Shown here: positions 42,850 through 51,668 of the stretch, piece after piece
How positions within the stretch are numbered: the stretch's first letter is position 1
How the letters are laid out: every line of letters starts with the position of its first letter
NCBI RefSeq assembly: GCF_000190435.1
Contig: NC_015152.1
Location: forward strand, 166,458 to 230,457
Source of the DNA: Sphaerochaeta globosa str. Buddy
GTDB lineage: Bacteria; Spirochaetota; Spirochaetia; Sphaerochaetales; Sphaerochaetaceae
Direction of reading: 5' to 3'
Length of the DNA stretch: 64,000 bases
The notes under the pieces: generated by a model
What the model was told of the DNA's origin: nothing
What the model saw: only the letters and a program-made list of their open reading frames with translations
Databases searched by the model: none
Translations under genes and position numbers: made by a program

Positions 42850-44340
42850 ATGGAAGTGTTTACCTTTGGAATTTCCCAACTTGTGATGTCGTTTGTAGGG
42901 GTGGTTATCGGAATCATTTTCGGTGCTCTGCCGGGTATGACTGCCACCATGGCGATTGCCATTTTCCTGCCCTTAACCTATGCCTATGATTTGACTACCA
43001 GCTTGTTCCTTTTGCTGGGTCTGTATGTCGGTGGTATCTCCGGCGGTCTTATCCCTGCCATCCTGATTAACATTCCCGGTACCCCATCCTCAATCTGCAC
43101 TGGTTTTGACGGGTATCCGATGGCTAAGCGAGGAGAGGCCCTGAGGGCCCTGAGGATTGGCATAACTGCCAGTCTCATCGGTGGTCTTATCAGCCTTGCA
43201 TGCCTGTGGTTCTTCACCCCTCCCCTTGCAAGGGTAGCAATTAACTTTTCGTCAATTGAAAAGTTTTTGATTATTCTTTTTGCTCTCACCATTATTGCCG
43301 CCCTGAGTAAGGGAGCAATGATCAAGGGGATTTTTGCAGGTTTCTTGGGTGTTCTCATCGCCTTGGTAGGTCAATTCGCTGATAACAATAAAATGCGCAT
43401 GGTTCCTGATTTGTTCAGGGTCGACCTTCGTATGGGGTTCCAGCTGCTTCCGGTGCTTATCGGGCTGTTTGCCTTGGTCCAGATTTTTCAGGAAGCTGAG
43501 ACGGGTATGAAGGAAGAGCACCGGAAAATGGACCTCAATCACGAGACGCGCAGCTTCTCGTTCAAGGATTTCAAGGGACAGGGCTTCAACCTGCTTCGCT
43601 CCGGTTTGATCGGCACCTTCGTAGGCGTCCTTCCTGGTGTCGGTGGCTCTGCTGCTTCTTTGCTCTCCTATTCACAGGCAAAGAGCATGAGCAAGCACCC
43701 TGAGAAGTTCGGTACCGGCCTCATCGACGGCTTGATTGCGAGTGAAGGTTCGAACAATGGCCTTACCGGTGGTGCTCTCATTCCCTTGCTCAGTTTGGGT
43801 ATTCCTGGTGACAGTACGACAGCTGTGCTCATCGGTGCATTCATGCTGCAGGGTATTCAGGTAGGACCCCTGTTCATTATGAACAACCCGGAAATTTGGC
43901 GGGCAATTCTTATTGCCTTGGGTCTTGCCAACATTTTGATGTTCGTGATCATGTTCTACCCGATCAAGCACATTGTGAAAGTCATCAACTTCCCCAAGAC
44001 AAGAATCTACCCGGTCATCATCCTGCTCTGTACGGTTGGCAGCTATGCCACCCAGAACGGAAACATGTTCGACGTATGGGCCATGGTTTTCTTCGGTCTG
44101 GTTGGGTATGTGTTGTGGAAGTTTGGTTTCAGCATTCCTTCCTTCCTCATCGGCTTCATCCTAGGCGATGACCTGGAGAAGTATTTTGTCGACTCCATCA
44201 AAGGCTCGGGTGGAAACCTTGCCACCTTCTTCAGCCGTCCCATCGGCAATGTGATCTGGGTTCTCATTCTCATCTCTCTGGCCTATGCCTTCTACGATGA
44301 GTATAAGTCCAACAAGAAAGCAAAGAAGGCGAAGGCATGA
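42850..44340 (+). CDS. TctA-type large permease subunit
   Basis: About twelve helices with TctA family signatures: GALPGMTATMAIAIFLPLTY, GIPGTPSSICTGFDGYPMAKRGEA-like INIPGTPSS, GVLPGVGGSAASLLSY and LSLGIPGDSTTAVLIGAFMLQGI. It forms the main channel and uses an ion gradient. 496 residues, normal. The stop overlaps the garD start (ATGA), so permease and dehydratase are co-translated, which ties the importer to galactarate. Confidence 0.92.
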   Translation: MEVFTFGISQLVMSFVGVVIGIIFGALPGMTATMAIAIFLPLTYAYDLTTSLFLLLGLYVGGISGGLIPAILINIPGTPSSICTGFDGYPMAKRGEALRALRIGITASLIGGLISLACLWFFTPPLARVAINFSSIEKFLIILFALTIIAALSKGAMIKGIFAGFLGVLIALVGQFADNNKMRMVPDLFRVDLRMGFQLLPVLIGLFALVQIFQEAETGMKEEHRKMDLNHETRSFSFKDFKGQGFNLLRSGLIGTFVGVLPGVGGSAASLLSYSQAKSMSKHPEKFGTGLIDGLIASEGSNNGLTGGALIPLLSLGIPGDSTTAVLIGAFMLQGIQVGPLFIMNNPEIWRAILIALGLANILMFVIMFYPIKHIVKVINFPKTRIYPVIILLCTVGSYATQNGNMFDVWAMVFFGLVGYVLWKFGFSIPSFLIGFILGDDLEKYFVDSIKGSGGNLATFFSRPIGNVIWVLILISLAYAFYDEYKSNKKAKKAKA

Positions 44341-45845
44341 AGGCACGCCTGATTCAGATCGATCCGATCGATAATGTAGCCATCGTAACCGAGGCTGCCA
44401 CCAAGGGTGAGGTGATAGACAACCTCACCCTGCTCTGTGATATCCCCCAGGGGCACAAGGTGGCCCTGAAGGACCTGAAGCAAGGTGATGCAGTTCTTCG
44501 CTATGCTGTGGTGCTTGGTTACCTGCTGCAGGATGTGAAGGGCGGCATGTGGATCAATGAGCATATGCTTGAGCTTCCTGCGCAGCCATCGCTAAAGGAT
44601 CTGCACTTTGAAAAGCCAAAGCCCGTTGTGCTTCCAGTTCCCAAGAGGACAACCTTCGAGGGCTATGCGAATGACGATGGCCTGTATGCAGGAACACGCA
44701 ACATTCTGGCTATCACCACGACGGTGCAGTGTGTCAGCGGAGTGGTCGACCAGCTGGTGAGGCGCATTAAGGCAGAGCTCCTGCCCAAATATCCGAATGT
44801 CGATTCGGTGGTCGCAATCAACCATGCCTATGGTTGTGGGGTTGCCATAAACGCCCCCGATGCCGTCATTCCCATTCGCTCGATCAAGAACACCATCAAG
44901 AATCCCAACTTTGGCGGCCAGATCATGGTCGTAGGACTCGGGTGTGAAAAGTTGACTGTCGATAAGCTTGTAAGCGAAGCAGAAATTACTGCTGAGAATG
45001 TAATCATGCTGCAGGACCATCCCGGTTTTGTGGCAATGATGGAAGCCCTCATGCAGATGTCCGACTCGAAGCTGAAGAAGCTGAATGAGCGAAAGCGCAC
45101 GACCCTCCCTCTCTCCAAGCTCTGCATCGGTATGCAGTGTGGCGGAAGTGATGCCTTCAGCGGCATTACTGCCAATCCTGCTGCGGGCCATGCCAGTGAC
45201 TTGCTTGTATCCGGTGGTGCTACGGTGATGTTCAGCGAGGTGACCGAGGTCCGCGACGGTGTGCACCTGCTTGCACAGCGCTGTACGAGCAAGGAAGCCG
45301 TCGACAAACTGGTGGCCGAAATCGGCTGGTACGATGAGTACCTTGCCAAGGGTAGTGTCGACCGCAGTGCCAATCCTACTCCGGGCAACAAGAAGGGCGG
45401 GCTCTCCAACATCGTCGAGAAGGCGATGGGGTCGATCGTAAAGAGTGGCAAGGCACCCATTGTCGAGGTTATCGGTCCCGGTGAGCTTCCAACCAAACAA
45501 GGGCTTATCTTCGCCGCTACTCCGGCCAGTGACATTGTCTGTGGGCCGAGTCAGCTTGCAAGCGGTATCGCCCTGCAAGTCTTCATGACCGGGCGAGGGA
45601 CGCCCTACGGTCTTGCAGAGGCACCGGTGATAAAGGTGTGCTCACGCAATGTCATGAAAGAAATGTGGCAGGACCTCATTGATCTCGATGCCGGCAGTAT
45701 TGCAACCGGTGAAGAGACGGTTAAACAGGTGGGTGAGAGGCTGTTCAACCTCATTCTGGATGTGGCAAGCGGCCAAAAGCCCTATGCCGAGCAGTTCGGC
45801 CTGAACAACTTCCTTTGTTACTTCAACCCGGCTCCTATTACATAA
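44337..45845 (+). CDS. garD: galactarate dehydratase
   Basis: Iron-dependent dehydratase of the UxaA/GarD family that converts D-galactarate to 5-dehydro-4-deoxy-D-glucarate. The N-terminal SAF-like domain ends in IPQGHKVALKDLKQGD, and the catalytic part has VVAINHAYGCGVAINAPDAV, VGLGCEKL, GMQCGGSDAFSGITANPAAG and PGELPTKQGLIFAATPASD. These are the GarD hallmarks. 502 residues, slightly shorter than E. coli GarD. Co-translated with TctA. It produces the same intermediate as GudD, so both aldarates feed one downstream path. Confidence 0.92.
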   Translation: MKARLIQIDPIDNVAIVTEAATKGEVIDNLTLLCDIPQGHKVALKDLKQGDAVLRYAVVLGYLLQDVKGGMWINEHMLELPAQPSLKDLHFEKPKPVVLPVPKRTTFEGYANDDGLYAGTRNILAITTTVQCVSGVVDQLVRRIKAELLPKYPNVDSVVAINHAYGCGVAINAPDAVIPIRSIKNTIKNPNFGGQIMVVGLGCEKLTVDKLVSEAEITAENVIMLQDHPGFVAMMEALMQMSDSKLKKLNERKRTTLPLSKLCIGMQCGGSDAFSGITANPAAGHASDLLVSGGATVMFSEVTEVRDGVHLLAQRCTSKEAVDKLVAEIGWYDEYLAKGSVDRSANPTPGNKKGGLSNIVEKAMGSIVKSGKAPIVEVIGPGELPTKQGLIFAATPASDIVCGPSQLASGIALQVFMTGRGTPYGLAEAPVIKVCSRNVMKEMWQDLIDLDAGSIATGEETVKQVGERLFNLILDVASGQKPYAEQFGLNNFLCYFNPAPIT

Positions 45846-45883
45846 GAAACAAAGACAAACCGAAAAAACACGCATAGTCATTT

Positions 45884-45913
45884 ACTGGGACACTTCCAAA
45901 GAGGTGTCCCAGT
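45884..45913 (+). terminator. terminator after garD
   Basis: ACTGGGACAC pairs perfectly with GTGTCCCAGT across a 10-nt loop, followed by a short GTTTCG. Confidence 0.65.
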
Positions 45914-45971
45914 GTTTCGTTATATGGCGTATACTACTAGGTGATACATCAGAAAAACGGGGAGGTTGGGT

Positions 45972-46325
45972 ATGAAGAAATGGTATGCAGAAGAGTACGA
46001 ATGGAACATTGAGGTAACGGGCTTGCTGCGAGCTGATCACACCGAGCGCTACTGCCGCAACGGAGAAGAAGTCGGGGATGTCTATACCTGCACCTATGGC
46101 TGTCCGGTAAATTCCCAGGGATATGGGATTTGCTCCAAAACCATGATGCTCATGGTTCCCATTATGGAGGCGGTACGCAGCGGTGGGGATTTACAAAACA
46201 TCGGAGGGGATGGCAAGTACAGCAAGGACCTTGTTTGCCCGGATGGTTGTGTGATGTTCAGAATGACAGCCAAGAAGCTTGGGAATGAGAACTTTTTTAC
46301 GGGTGATTTCTTCGACAGGTCCTGA
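45972..46325 (+). CDS. TIGR04076 family small protein
   Basis: 117 residues with the TIGR04076 pattern: CTYGCPVNSQGYGICSKTMMLMVPIMEAVRSGGDL and a final KDLVCPDGCVMFRMTAK. Several conserved cysteines (in RYCRNGEE, CTYGC, GICSK, VCPDGC) suggest a metal or iron-sulfur site. Family function is unknown; members are common in anaerobes. GGGGAGG precedes the ATG by 6 nt. Stands alone between the garD terminator and a structured RNA. Confidence 0.75.
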   Translation: MKKWYAEEYEWNIEVTGLLRADHTERYCRNGEEVGDVYTCTYGCPVNSQGYGICSKTMMLMVPIMEAVRSGGDLQNIGGDGKYSKDLVCPDGCVMFRMTAKKLGNENFFTGDFFDRS

Positions 46326-46384
46326 TGCTGTACAAATCCCGTACGATTTACCTATTTCTTATACCTTGTTCACACTTTCTTCAT

Positions 46385-46590
46385 GAAGGTAGTGTTAACT
46401 GGAGTCAAGAAACCAAGGGAGCTGGGCAATGCCACAAGCGATTCCTTGGAAGGAAGAAGAAAGGTTGCCAGACAACCTGCCTGCGGCACAGCAGGGTAGC
46501 AAGGAGACTCGATCCCTTGTCCTGTTGGAAGGCCGCAAGGCCGGAATCGGAACCACTTCCAAGAAGCCGACTGAAAAGTCGGTCTTTCTG
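46385..46590 (+). ncRNA. structured RNA resembling a cobalamin riboswitch, with terminator
   Basis: Elements in order: GAAGGTAG, then TGTTAACTGG, then GGAGTCAAGAAACC and GAGCTGGGC (similar to the AdoCbl core GTTAATAGGGAATC ... GAGCTG), then ATGCCAC, TTGGAAGG (like GCCACTG and GGGAAGG), and GCCAGACAACCTGCC (46467-46481), close to the B12 box with GCCAGAAGACCTGCC. GGTAG near the 5' end can pair with CTGCC at the B12-box end, as in helix P2. Further stems follow (CCTGC/GCAGG, CAAGG/CCTTG, TTGGAAG/CTTCCAA), then CCGACT-GAAA-AGTCGG and TCTTTCTG. It lacks some consensus bases, so it is either a degenerate or an unusual short form. The next gene (nagA) is 160 bp away. Confidence 0.5.
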
Positions 46591-46695
46591 TATGTGATGC
46601 ACCTATGAAATGAACGAAATTGATATATACCTGCAACAAACGTATATAGCTTGAACTATGTCTCAATGGTAGGATTGCAGGCGGTACGAACTATA

Positions 46696-46709
46696 GATAT
46701 TAAAATATC
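46696..46709. promoter_or_regulatory. 14-bp dyad before nagA
   Basis: GATATT-AA-AATATC, 40 bp before the nagA start codon; candidate operator. Confidence 0.4.
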
Positions 46710-46749
46710 CATGGAAAACTGTACAAATTAGTCCAAAGGATTTTCGTTC

Positions 46750-47943
46750 ATGCAACTCTTTACCAATGTAAAACTTATAGTAGAGGATAGAATTGTCGAG
46801 CACGGGTATTTGGTCGAGGACCAAGGCATTATCCAAGCCCTTGGGGAACAGCCGGTACCCGAGATCTGGGAAAAACATGCGAACTCCGTCATCGATGGGC
46901 AAAACCTGTACCTGTCCCCCGGCTTTGTGGACATCCACACCCACGGCTCGGGCGGCTTCGACTACATGGACGGCACTGCCCAGGCGTTCGAGCAGGCTGC
47001 GAAGGCCCACCTGCGCTTCGGTGCCACAACCATTCTTCCCACCACCCTTGCATCGACTGATGCGCACCTGTACAAGACCTTGGATATATTCAGGCAGGTG
47101 AGCAAGCTCACAGACGGCATGCCCCACCTGCCGGGGCTGCATCTGGAAGGCCCCTATTTCAGCACCCGTGAGAAGGGTGCAATGGAGAAGCGCCACCTGC
47201 GCCTGCCCGACGAGAGGCACTACATGCCGGTGGTCGAGTACGCCGGGGGCCTGATCCGCCGCTGGTCGCTTGCCCCCGAGCTCGATGGGTCACTAGAGAT
47301 GGCCGACCGCCTGGTCAAGCAGGGCATTCACCTCAGTGCGGCCCACACCTCTGCGACCTACGAGCAGATGAGCGAGGCCTTCGACCACGGCATCAACCAC
47401 CTGACCCACTTCTACTCGGCCATGTCCACCATCACGCGCGACAAGGGCTTTCGGGTCCTTGGGGTGGTGGAGAGCGGCTACCTGATCGACGGGCTGACGC
47501 TGGAGGTCATCGCCGATGGCATGCACCTGCCCCCGGCCCTGCTCAGGCTCGTCTACCAGGCCAAGAAGCATGACCAGATCTGCGCGTGCACCGACAGCAT
47601 GAGGGCTGCAGGTCTTGCAGAGGGACCGTCAATCCTGGGTCCGCTTGAGGGCGGAACGCCGGTGATCGTCGAGGACGGGATCGCCAAGATGCCGGACCGA
47701 ACCTGCTTCGCCGGAAGCGTCGCCACGTGCGACCGGATGGTCCGCGTCCTGATGCGCGACATTGGGCTTTCGCTGTGGGAGGCCGTGCGGGCATCGTCGC
47801 TGTTGCCAGCCACCTTCATGGGCCTGGGGGATGAGACCGGCTCGCTTACTGTGGGCAAGCAGGCCGACCTTGTGATCTTCGATGAGGGAATCGATGTCAA
47901 GCGTGTCTTTGTCAGCGGGATGGAAGTGCCCGTTAGGAACTGA
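46750..47943 (+). CDS. nagA: N-acetylglucosamine-6-phosphate deacetylase
   Basis: Amidohydrolase that converts GlcNAc-6-P to GlcN-6-P and acetate. The metal site is DIHTHGSGGFDYMDGT, HLEGPYF and the histidines in LSAAHTSATYEQM and NHLTHFYSAM; the catalytic acid is in CACTDSMRAAGL. 397 residues, normal. The first 45 codons are in the local AT-rich style, then GC rises to about 63-65% through nagB. A weak AAAGGA precedes the ATG. It is 28 bp from nagB, and a TRAP importer follows, so this is an amino-sugar use operon. No kinase for GlcNAc is in the window. Confidence 0.93.
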   Translation: MQLFTNVKLIVEDRIVEHGYLVEDQGIIQALGEQPVPEIWEKHANSVIDGQNLYLSPGFVDIHTHGSGGFDYMDGTAQAFEQAAKAHLRFGATTILPTTLASTDAHLYKTLDIFRQVSKLTDGMPHLPGLHLEGPYFSTREKGAMEKRHLRLPDERHYMPVVEYAGGLIRRWSLAPELDGSLEMADRLVKQGIHLSAAHTSATYEQMSEAFDHGINHLTHFYSAMSTITRDKGFRVLGVVESGYLIDGLTLEVIADGMHLPPALLRLVYQAKKHDQICACTDSMRAAGLAEGPSILGPLEGGTPVIVEDGIAKMPDRTCFAGSVATCDRMVRVLMRDIGLSLWEAVRASSLLPATFMGLGDETGSLTVGKQADLVIFDEGIDVKRVFVSGMEVPVRN

Positions 47944-47971
47944 ATATACCAACTATGAGTGAGGAGCGAAT

Positions 47972-48718
47972 ATGAGTATTACCATCACGATTGCGCAAAA
48001 CCCGCAGGAGCTGGGAAAGCGGGCAGCCAAGAAGATAGCCGAACTGCTATGCGAGGCGATAGCCCAGAGGGGGGAGGCGAGGATCATCCTGTCCACGGGG
48101 GCGAGCCAGTTCGAGACCATGGAGGCCCTGACGGCCGAGGATGTCGACTGGGCCAAGGTGGAGATGTTCCATCTGGACGAGTATGTCGCCCTGAGCGAGA
48201 GCCACATCGCGAGCTTCCGCAGGTACCTCAAGGAGCGCTTCGTCTCCAAGGTCGGGCTGAAGGCGGCCCACTTCGTGAACGGGGAAGGGGATGTGCAGAA
48301 GAACATCGCCGCCCTTAGTGCAGAGCTGAGGAGCAAGACGGTGGACGTGGGGGTCATCGGCATCGGGGAGAACGGGCACATCGCCTTCAACGACCCTCCG
48401 GCGGACTTTGAGACCGAGCAGGCCTACAAGGTGGTGGAGCTGGACGGCCGCTGCAAGCAGCAGCAGGTGGGCGAGGGATGGTTCCGCAGCATCCAGGATG
48501 TGCCGGTACAGGCGATCACGATGTGCCCCAGGCAGATCCTGTCTGCAAGGCACATCGTCTCCTCGGTCCCGCATGCGGTGAAGGCTGAGGCGGTGTACAA
48601 CACCCTCACCAAGGCAGTGGATCCGATGGTTCCTGCTACCTTGCTGAAAACCCATGCGGACTGGAATTTGTTTATCGACCATGAATCAGCATCAAAGCTG
48701 GTTGCGTGGGGAAAATAA
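47972..48718 (+). CDS. nagB: glucosamine-6-phosphate deaminase
   Basis: Turns GlcN-6-P into fructose-6-P and ammonia. Hallmarks are ILSTGASQFETMEAL, MFHLDEYVALSESHIASFRRYL and the active loop GIGENGHIAFNDPPADF. 248 residues, typical of the short bacterial form without the E. coli allosteric tail. Most of the gene is GC-rich, but the last 60 bp return to the local AT-rich style. It ends 20 bp before the TRAP binding-protein start, so they share a transcript. Confidence 0.93.
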   Translation: MSITITIAQNPQELGKRAAKKIAELLCEAIAQRGEARIILSTGASQFETMEALTAEDVDWAKVEMFHLDEYVALSESHIASFRRYLKERFVSKVGLKAAHFVNGEGDVQKNIAALSAELRSKTVDVGVIGIGENGHIAFNDPPADFETEQAYKVVELDGRCKQQQVGEGWFRSIQDVPVQAITMCPRQILSARHIVSSVPHAVKAEAVYNTLTKAVDPMVPATLLKTHADWNLFIDHESASKLVAWGK

Positions 48719-48738
48719 GAATCGAAAAGGAGAACGAA

Positions 48739-49728
48739 ATGAAAAAGTTAGCGACTGTTCTTGTGGTGTTGCTGTTGGCCTCCGTCCTGTTTGCCCAGGG
48801 TGGATCAGAATCCAAGGATGCAGCAAATGCTGTTCTGAACTTCAAGCTTGCAGAGAACCAGCCTGCAAACAACCCCATCTCAAAAGGGATGCTGATGTTC
48901 GCCGAATTGGTGAAGGAGAAAACCAACGGAACCGTGTTGATCGATGTGTATCTTGATGCCCAGCTCGGCAACGAGAACGAAACCATTGATCAGGTACAGA
49001 TTGGTGCCTTGGACTTTGCCCGCATCAACACTTCAGCCCTTGCCTCAACGGCAGATGAAGTTGGTGTATTCACCCTTCCGTACATTTTCACCAGCAATGA
49101 ACACAAGTACAACGTGCTTGATGGCGCTGTAGGTCAGGGAGTTTCCGATTCCTTGAAGAAATACAACATGATCGGTTTGGAGTACTGGGAAGCTGGATCG
49201 AGAAACTTCTATTCCACCAAGAAACCGATCAAGAGTGTTGCCGATGTGAAGGGCATGAAAGTTCGTGTACAGCAGAGTGAAGTAGCTATCAAGATGGTAG
49301 AGCTTCTCGGTGGTGCCGCTACTCCGATGGCCTATGGCGAGGTGTATCAGGGTCTGCAGACCGGTGTTATCGATGCAGCTGAGAATGACTTTGTCTCCTA
49401 CTATACCTCCGGGCACTATGAAGTGGCAAAGTTTTACTCACTCGATGCCCATATGGCACCTCCTGCCATGTTGCTGATGAGCCAGACTTCCTGGAACAAG
49501 CTCAACGACAGCCAGAAGCAGGCAGTTCGTGAAGCAGCAAAAGAGGCCGCCGTCTGGCAGCGCAAGGCTATGATGGATTTCCAGAACGAATCCAGAGCCA
49601 AAGTGGAAGAAGCCGGATGCCAGATTTTCGAAGTTGATGGAAAGGCTTTCCAGAACGCAGTCTCCCCGATTTATGACATGTATCCTCAGTACAAGTCGAT
49701 CATCGAGAAGATTAAGGCTGTAAACTAA
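48739..49728 (+). CDS. TRAP transporter substrate-binding protein (DctP/SiaP type)
   Basis: Signal peptide MKKLATVLVVLLLASVLFA, mature end QGGSESKD. The DctP fold is shown by GTVLIDVYLDAQLGNENETIDQVQIGALDFA, WEAGSRNFYSTKKPIKSVADVKGMKVRV and GLQTGVIDAAENDFVSYY. The conserved arginine in KVRVQQSE binds a carboxylate in this family, so the ligand should be an acid. Beside nagA/nagB a sialic acid or amino-sugar acid is plausible, but no nanA, nanE or nanK is present. AGGAGAACGAA precedes the ATG. Confidence 0.88.
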   Translation: MKKLATVLVVLLLASVLFAQGGSESKDAANAVLNFKLAENQPANNPISKGMLMFAELVKEKTNGTVLIDVYLDAQLGNENETIDQVQIGALDFARINTSALASTADEVGVFTLPYIFTSNEHKYNVLDGAVGQGVSDSLKKYNMIGLEYWEAGSRNFYSTKKPIKSVADVKGMKVRVQQSEVAIKMVELLGGAATPMAYGEVYQGLQTGVIDAAENDFVSYYTSGHYEVAKFYSLDAHMAPPAMLLMSQTSWNKLNDSQKQAVREAAKEAAVWQRKAMMDFQNESRAKVEEAGCQIFEVDGKAFQNAVSPIYDMYPQYKSIIEKIKAVN

Positions 49729-49744
49729 GCTTTTGTAATGATGG

Positions 49745-49776
49745 AAGTTCCTTCCTGCATTGAGAGGGAGGAACTT
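49745..49776 (+). promoter_or_regulatory. intercistronic hairpin between dctP and dctQ
   Basis: AAGTTCCT and AGGAACTT form a perfect 8-bp outer stem, extended by two C-G pairs. No T-run follows. Same position as the hairpin after tctC. Confidence 0.55.
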
Positions 49777-49801
49777 ACCTATCCCGTCTTGGAGTAACGT
49801 C

Positions 49802-50371
49802 ATGAATAACAACCAGAAAATTCTGATGAAAGTCAGAGGCTATTTCGATAAGTTCATACAAGCTGAACGATATGTATGTAGTGTCATTCTTATCATTGTA
49901 ACTCTTATTACCTTCGTTCAGGTAGTCATGCGTTTTGTATTTGATGCTCCGTTCAGCTGGTCTGAAGAAGTAACACTGATGTTTCTTGTCTGGTTTGGGT
50001 ACCTGTGCATGGCAATCGATATCTATACCGATGACCATGCGGCCCTGTATTTTCTGTACAATCGCTTATCTCCTACGCTCAGAAAAGCAGCCGATCTGTT
50101 CAGGCATGGGCTTCTGGTATGGTTCTTTGCTGAAATGATTAAGTATGGATGGATGCTGACCAAACTCAACCTCCCGAAACCACAGCCTGCAACCCGATTA
50201 TCCCAAGGCTGGTTGTATGCCCCTCTTGTGGTAGGCGGCGCTTTGATGCTTGTCTACTCCCTGGTGAATTTTGTGTCGACTGTTCTCAAACCTCGCAGCG
50301 AGTATCAGCGGGATGCTGACAGACCAAAGACGATTGATGAAGTTACGGTAGAGAGGGGAGGTACGGTATGA
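49802..50371 (+). CDS. TRAP transporter small permease (DctQ)
   Basis: Four helices in about 190 residues with the DctQ marks ILIIVTLITFVQVVMRFVFDAPFSWSEEVTLMFLVWFGYL. The start at MNNNQKILMK has TTGGAG upstream. Overlaps dctM by 4 bp. Confidence 0.88.
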   Translation: MNNNQKILMKVRGYFDKFIQAERYVCSVILIIVTLITFVQVVMRFVFDAPFSWSEEVTLMFLVWFGYLCMAIDIYTDDHAALYFLYNRLSPTLRKAADLFRHGLLVWFFAEMIKYGWMLTKLNLPKPQPATRLSQGWLYAPLVVGGALMLVYSLVNFVSTVLKPRSEYQRDADRPKTIDEVTVERGGTV

Positions 50372-51663
50372 CCAACGGTATTCTGATTCTTTTCGGCAGT
50401 TTGATTATTCTCATGATGCTGCGCTTTCCCATCTCCTTCGCACTGGGCGTGGCCAGTCTTTTCACTGCAACCTATTTGGGAATTCCCTTTTTCAATTTGT
50501 TCCAGAAAATGGCTACCGGTATTACCAGTTTCACGTTTATGTGTGTTCCCTTCTTCATCATCATGGCCCAAATTATGACCGATGGAGGAATTTCCGACCG
50601 ACTGACCAAGTTTTCCAATGTCCTGATCGGTCGCGTCCGCGGTGGAACAGCCCTGGTCAACTGTGTCGTGTCGATGTTCTTTGGTGGAATCTCAGGCTCT
50701 TCGATTGCGGACGTCTCTTCGATTGGCTCCTTCTTGATTCCTGCCATGATTAAGGAAGGCTATGATGCTGACTATTCCATCGCAGTAACCTGTACCAGTT
50801 CCGTGGAAGGGGTAATCATCCCTCCCAGCCAAAATATGATTTTCTACGTGGTGGCAGCCGGTAGCGGACTTTCCATCAGTACGATGTTCATGTGCGGATA
50901 CCTGCCGGGGCTGTTGTTGACTGCATCTCTTATGGTTTGTTCCTTCATTATTGCCGTCAAGAAAAAGTACCCTATCTCGGAGAAGAAAAACTGGAAAGAG
51001 AATATTGTCATCATTCGTGAAGCATTGCTTGGTCTGGTAACCATCCTTATTGTTGCAGTCGGCATCGTAGCCGGTGTATTTACAGCAACCGAGGCCGGTG
51101 CAATTGCGGCAGTCTATGCTTTTATTGTGACCACCTTCTTCTACAAGACGATGAACATGAGAAAATTGATGGTTTGCTTGCTTAAGTCCTTGAAGACCTT
51201 GGGTACCATCATGGCCATCATCGCCACGTCCAGTGCATTCAGTTATTGCCTTGCCTATCTGAAAGTGCCCATGCTTGTAGCCAGTGGCTTGCTGTCAATT
51301 TCCTCAAGTCCTGCTGTTGTTATGTTCCTGATGATCCTGTTGATGATAATCCTCGGATGCTTCATGGATATGGGCATTTTGTTGATTCTTCTCACCCCGA
51401 TTCTCTACCCGGTAGCCATGTCTTTTGGATTCAATCCCTACCACTTTGGCTTGATCATGGTTCTGACGCTCGGTCTAGGACTGCTTACTCCCCCGGTGGG
51501 AACGTCCCTGTGGGCAGGGTGTGCAATTGCCAATATGCCGATTGAGAAGGTAATCAAGGGCTTTTTGCCCTTCTACCTGGCCTACTTGGTTGTTCTGGTT
51601 CTTATCGTAGTATTTCCTTCCATTGCTCTTTTTATCCCCATGTCTTTGGGGTATGCCGTATAA
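50368..51663 (+). CDS. TRAP transporter large permease (DctM)
   Basis: 431 residues, about twelve helices. LFGSLIILMMLRFPISFALGVASL, FGGISGSSIADVSSIGSFLIPAM and GFNPYHFGLIMVLTLGLGLLTPPVGTSLW are DctM signatures. It uses a sodium gradient to import the solute bound by DctP. The coding style is AT-richer than nagAB. Confidence 0.93.
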   Translation: MTNGILILFGSLIILMMLRFPISFALGVASLFTATYLGIPFFNLFQKMATGITSFTFMCVPFFIIMAQIMTDGGISDRLTKFSNVLIGRVRGGTALVNCVVSMFFGGISGSSIADVSSIGSFLIPAMIKEGYDADYSIAVTCTSSVEGVIIPPSQNMIFYVVAAGSGLSISTMFMCGYLPGLLLTASLMVCSFIIAVKKKYPISEKKNWKENIVIIREALLGLVTILIVAVGIVAGVFTATEAGAIAAVYAFIVTTFFYKTMNMRKLMVCLLKSLKTLGTIMAIIATSSAFSYCLAYLKVPMLVASGLLSISSSPAVVMFLMILLMIILGCFMDMGILLILLTPILYPVAMSFGFNPYHFGLIMVLTLGLGLLTPPVGTSLWAGCAIANMPIEKVIKGFLPFYLAYLVVLVLIVVFPSIALFIPMSLGYAV

Positions 51664-51668
51664 GGCAG

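Noticed and set aside
44592..45578. 328-residue frame antisense to garD
   Set aside because: Shadow of garD, no domain seen.
46501..46530. tRNA T-arm-like GACTCGATCCC
   Set aside because: No acceptor stem, D arm or CCA context around it.
46385..46749. glmS-type ribozyme before nagA
   Set aside because: The conserved glmS cleavage-site and core sequences are absent; the cobalamin-like blocks fit better.
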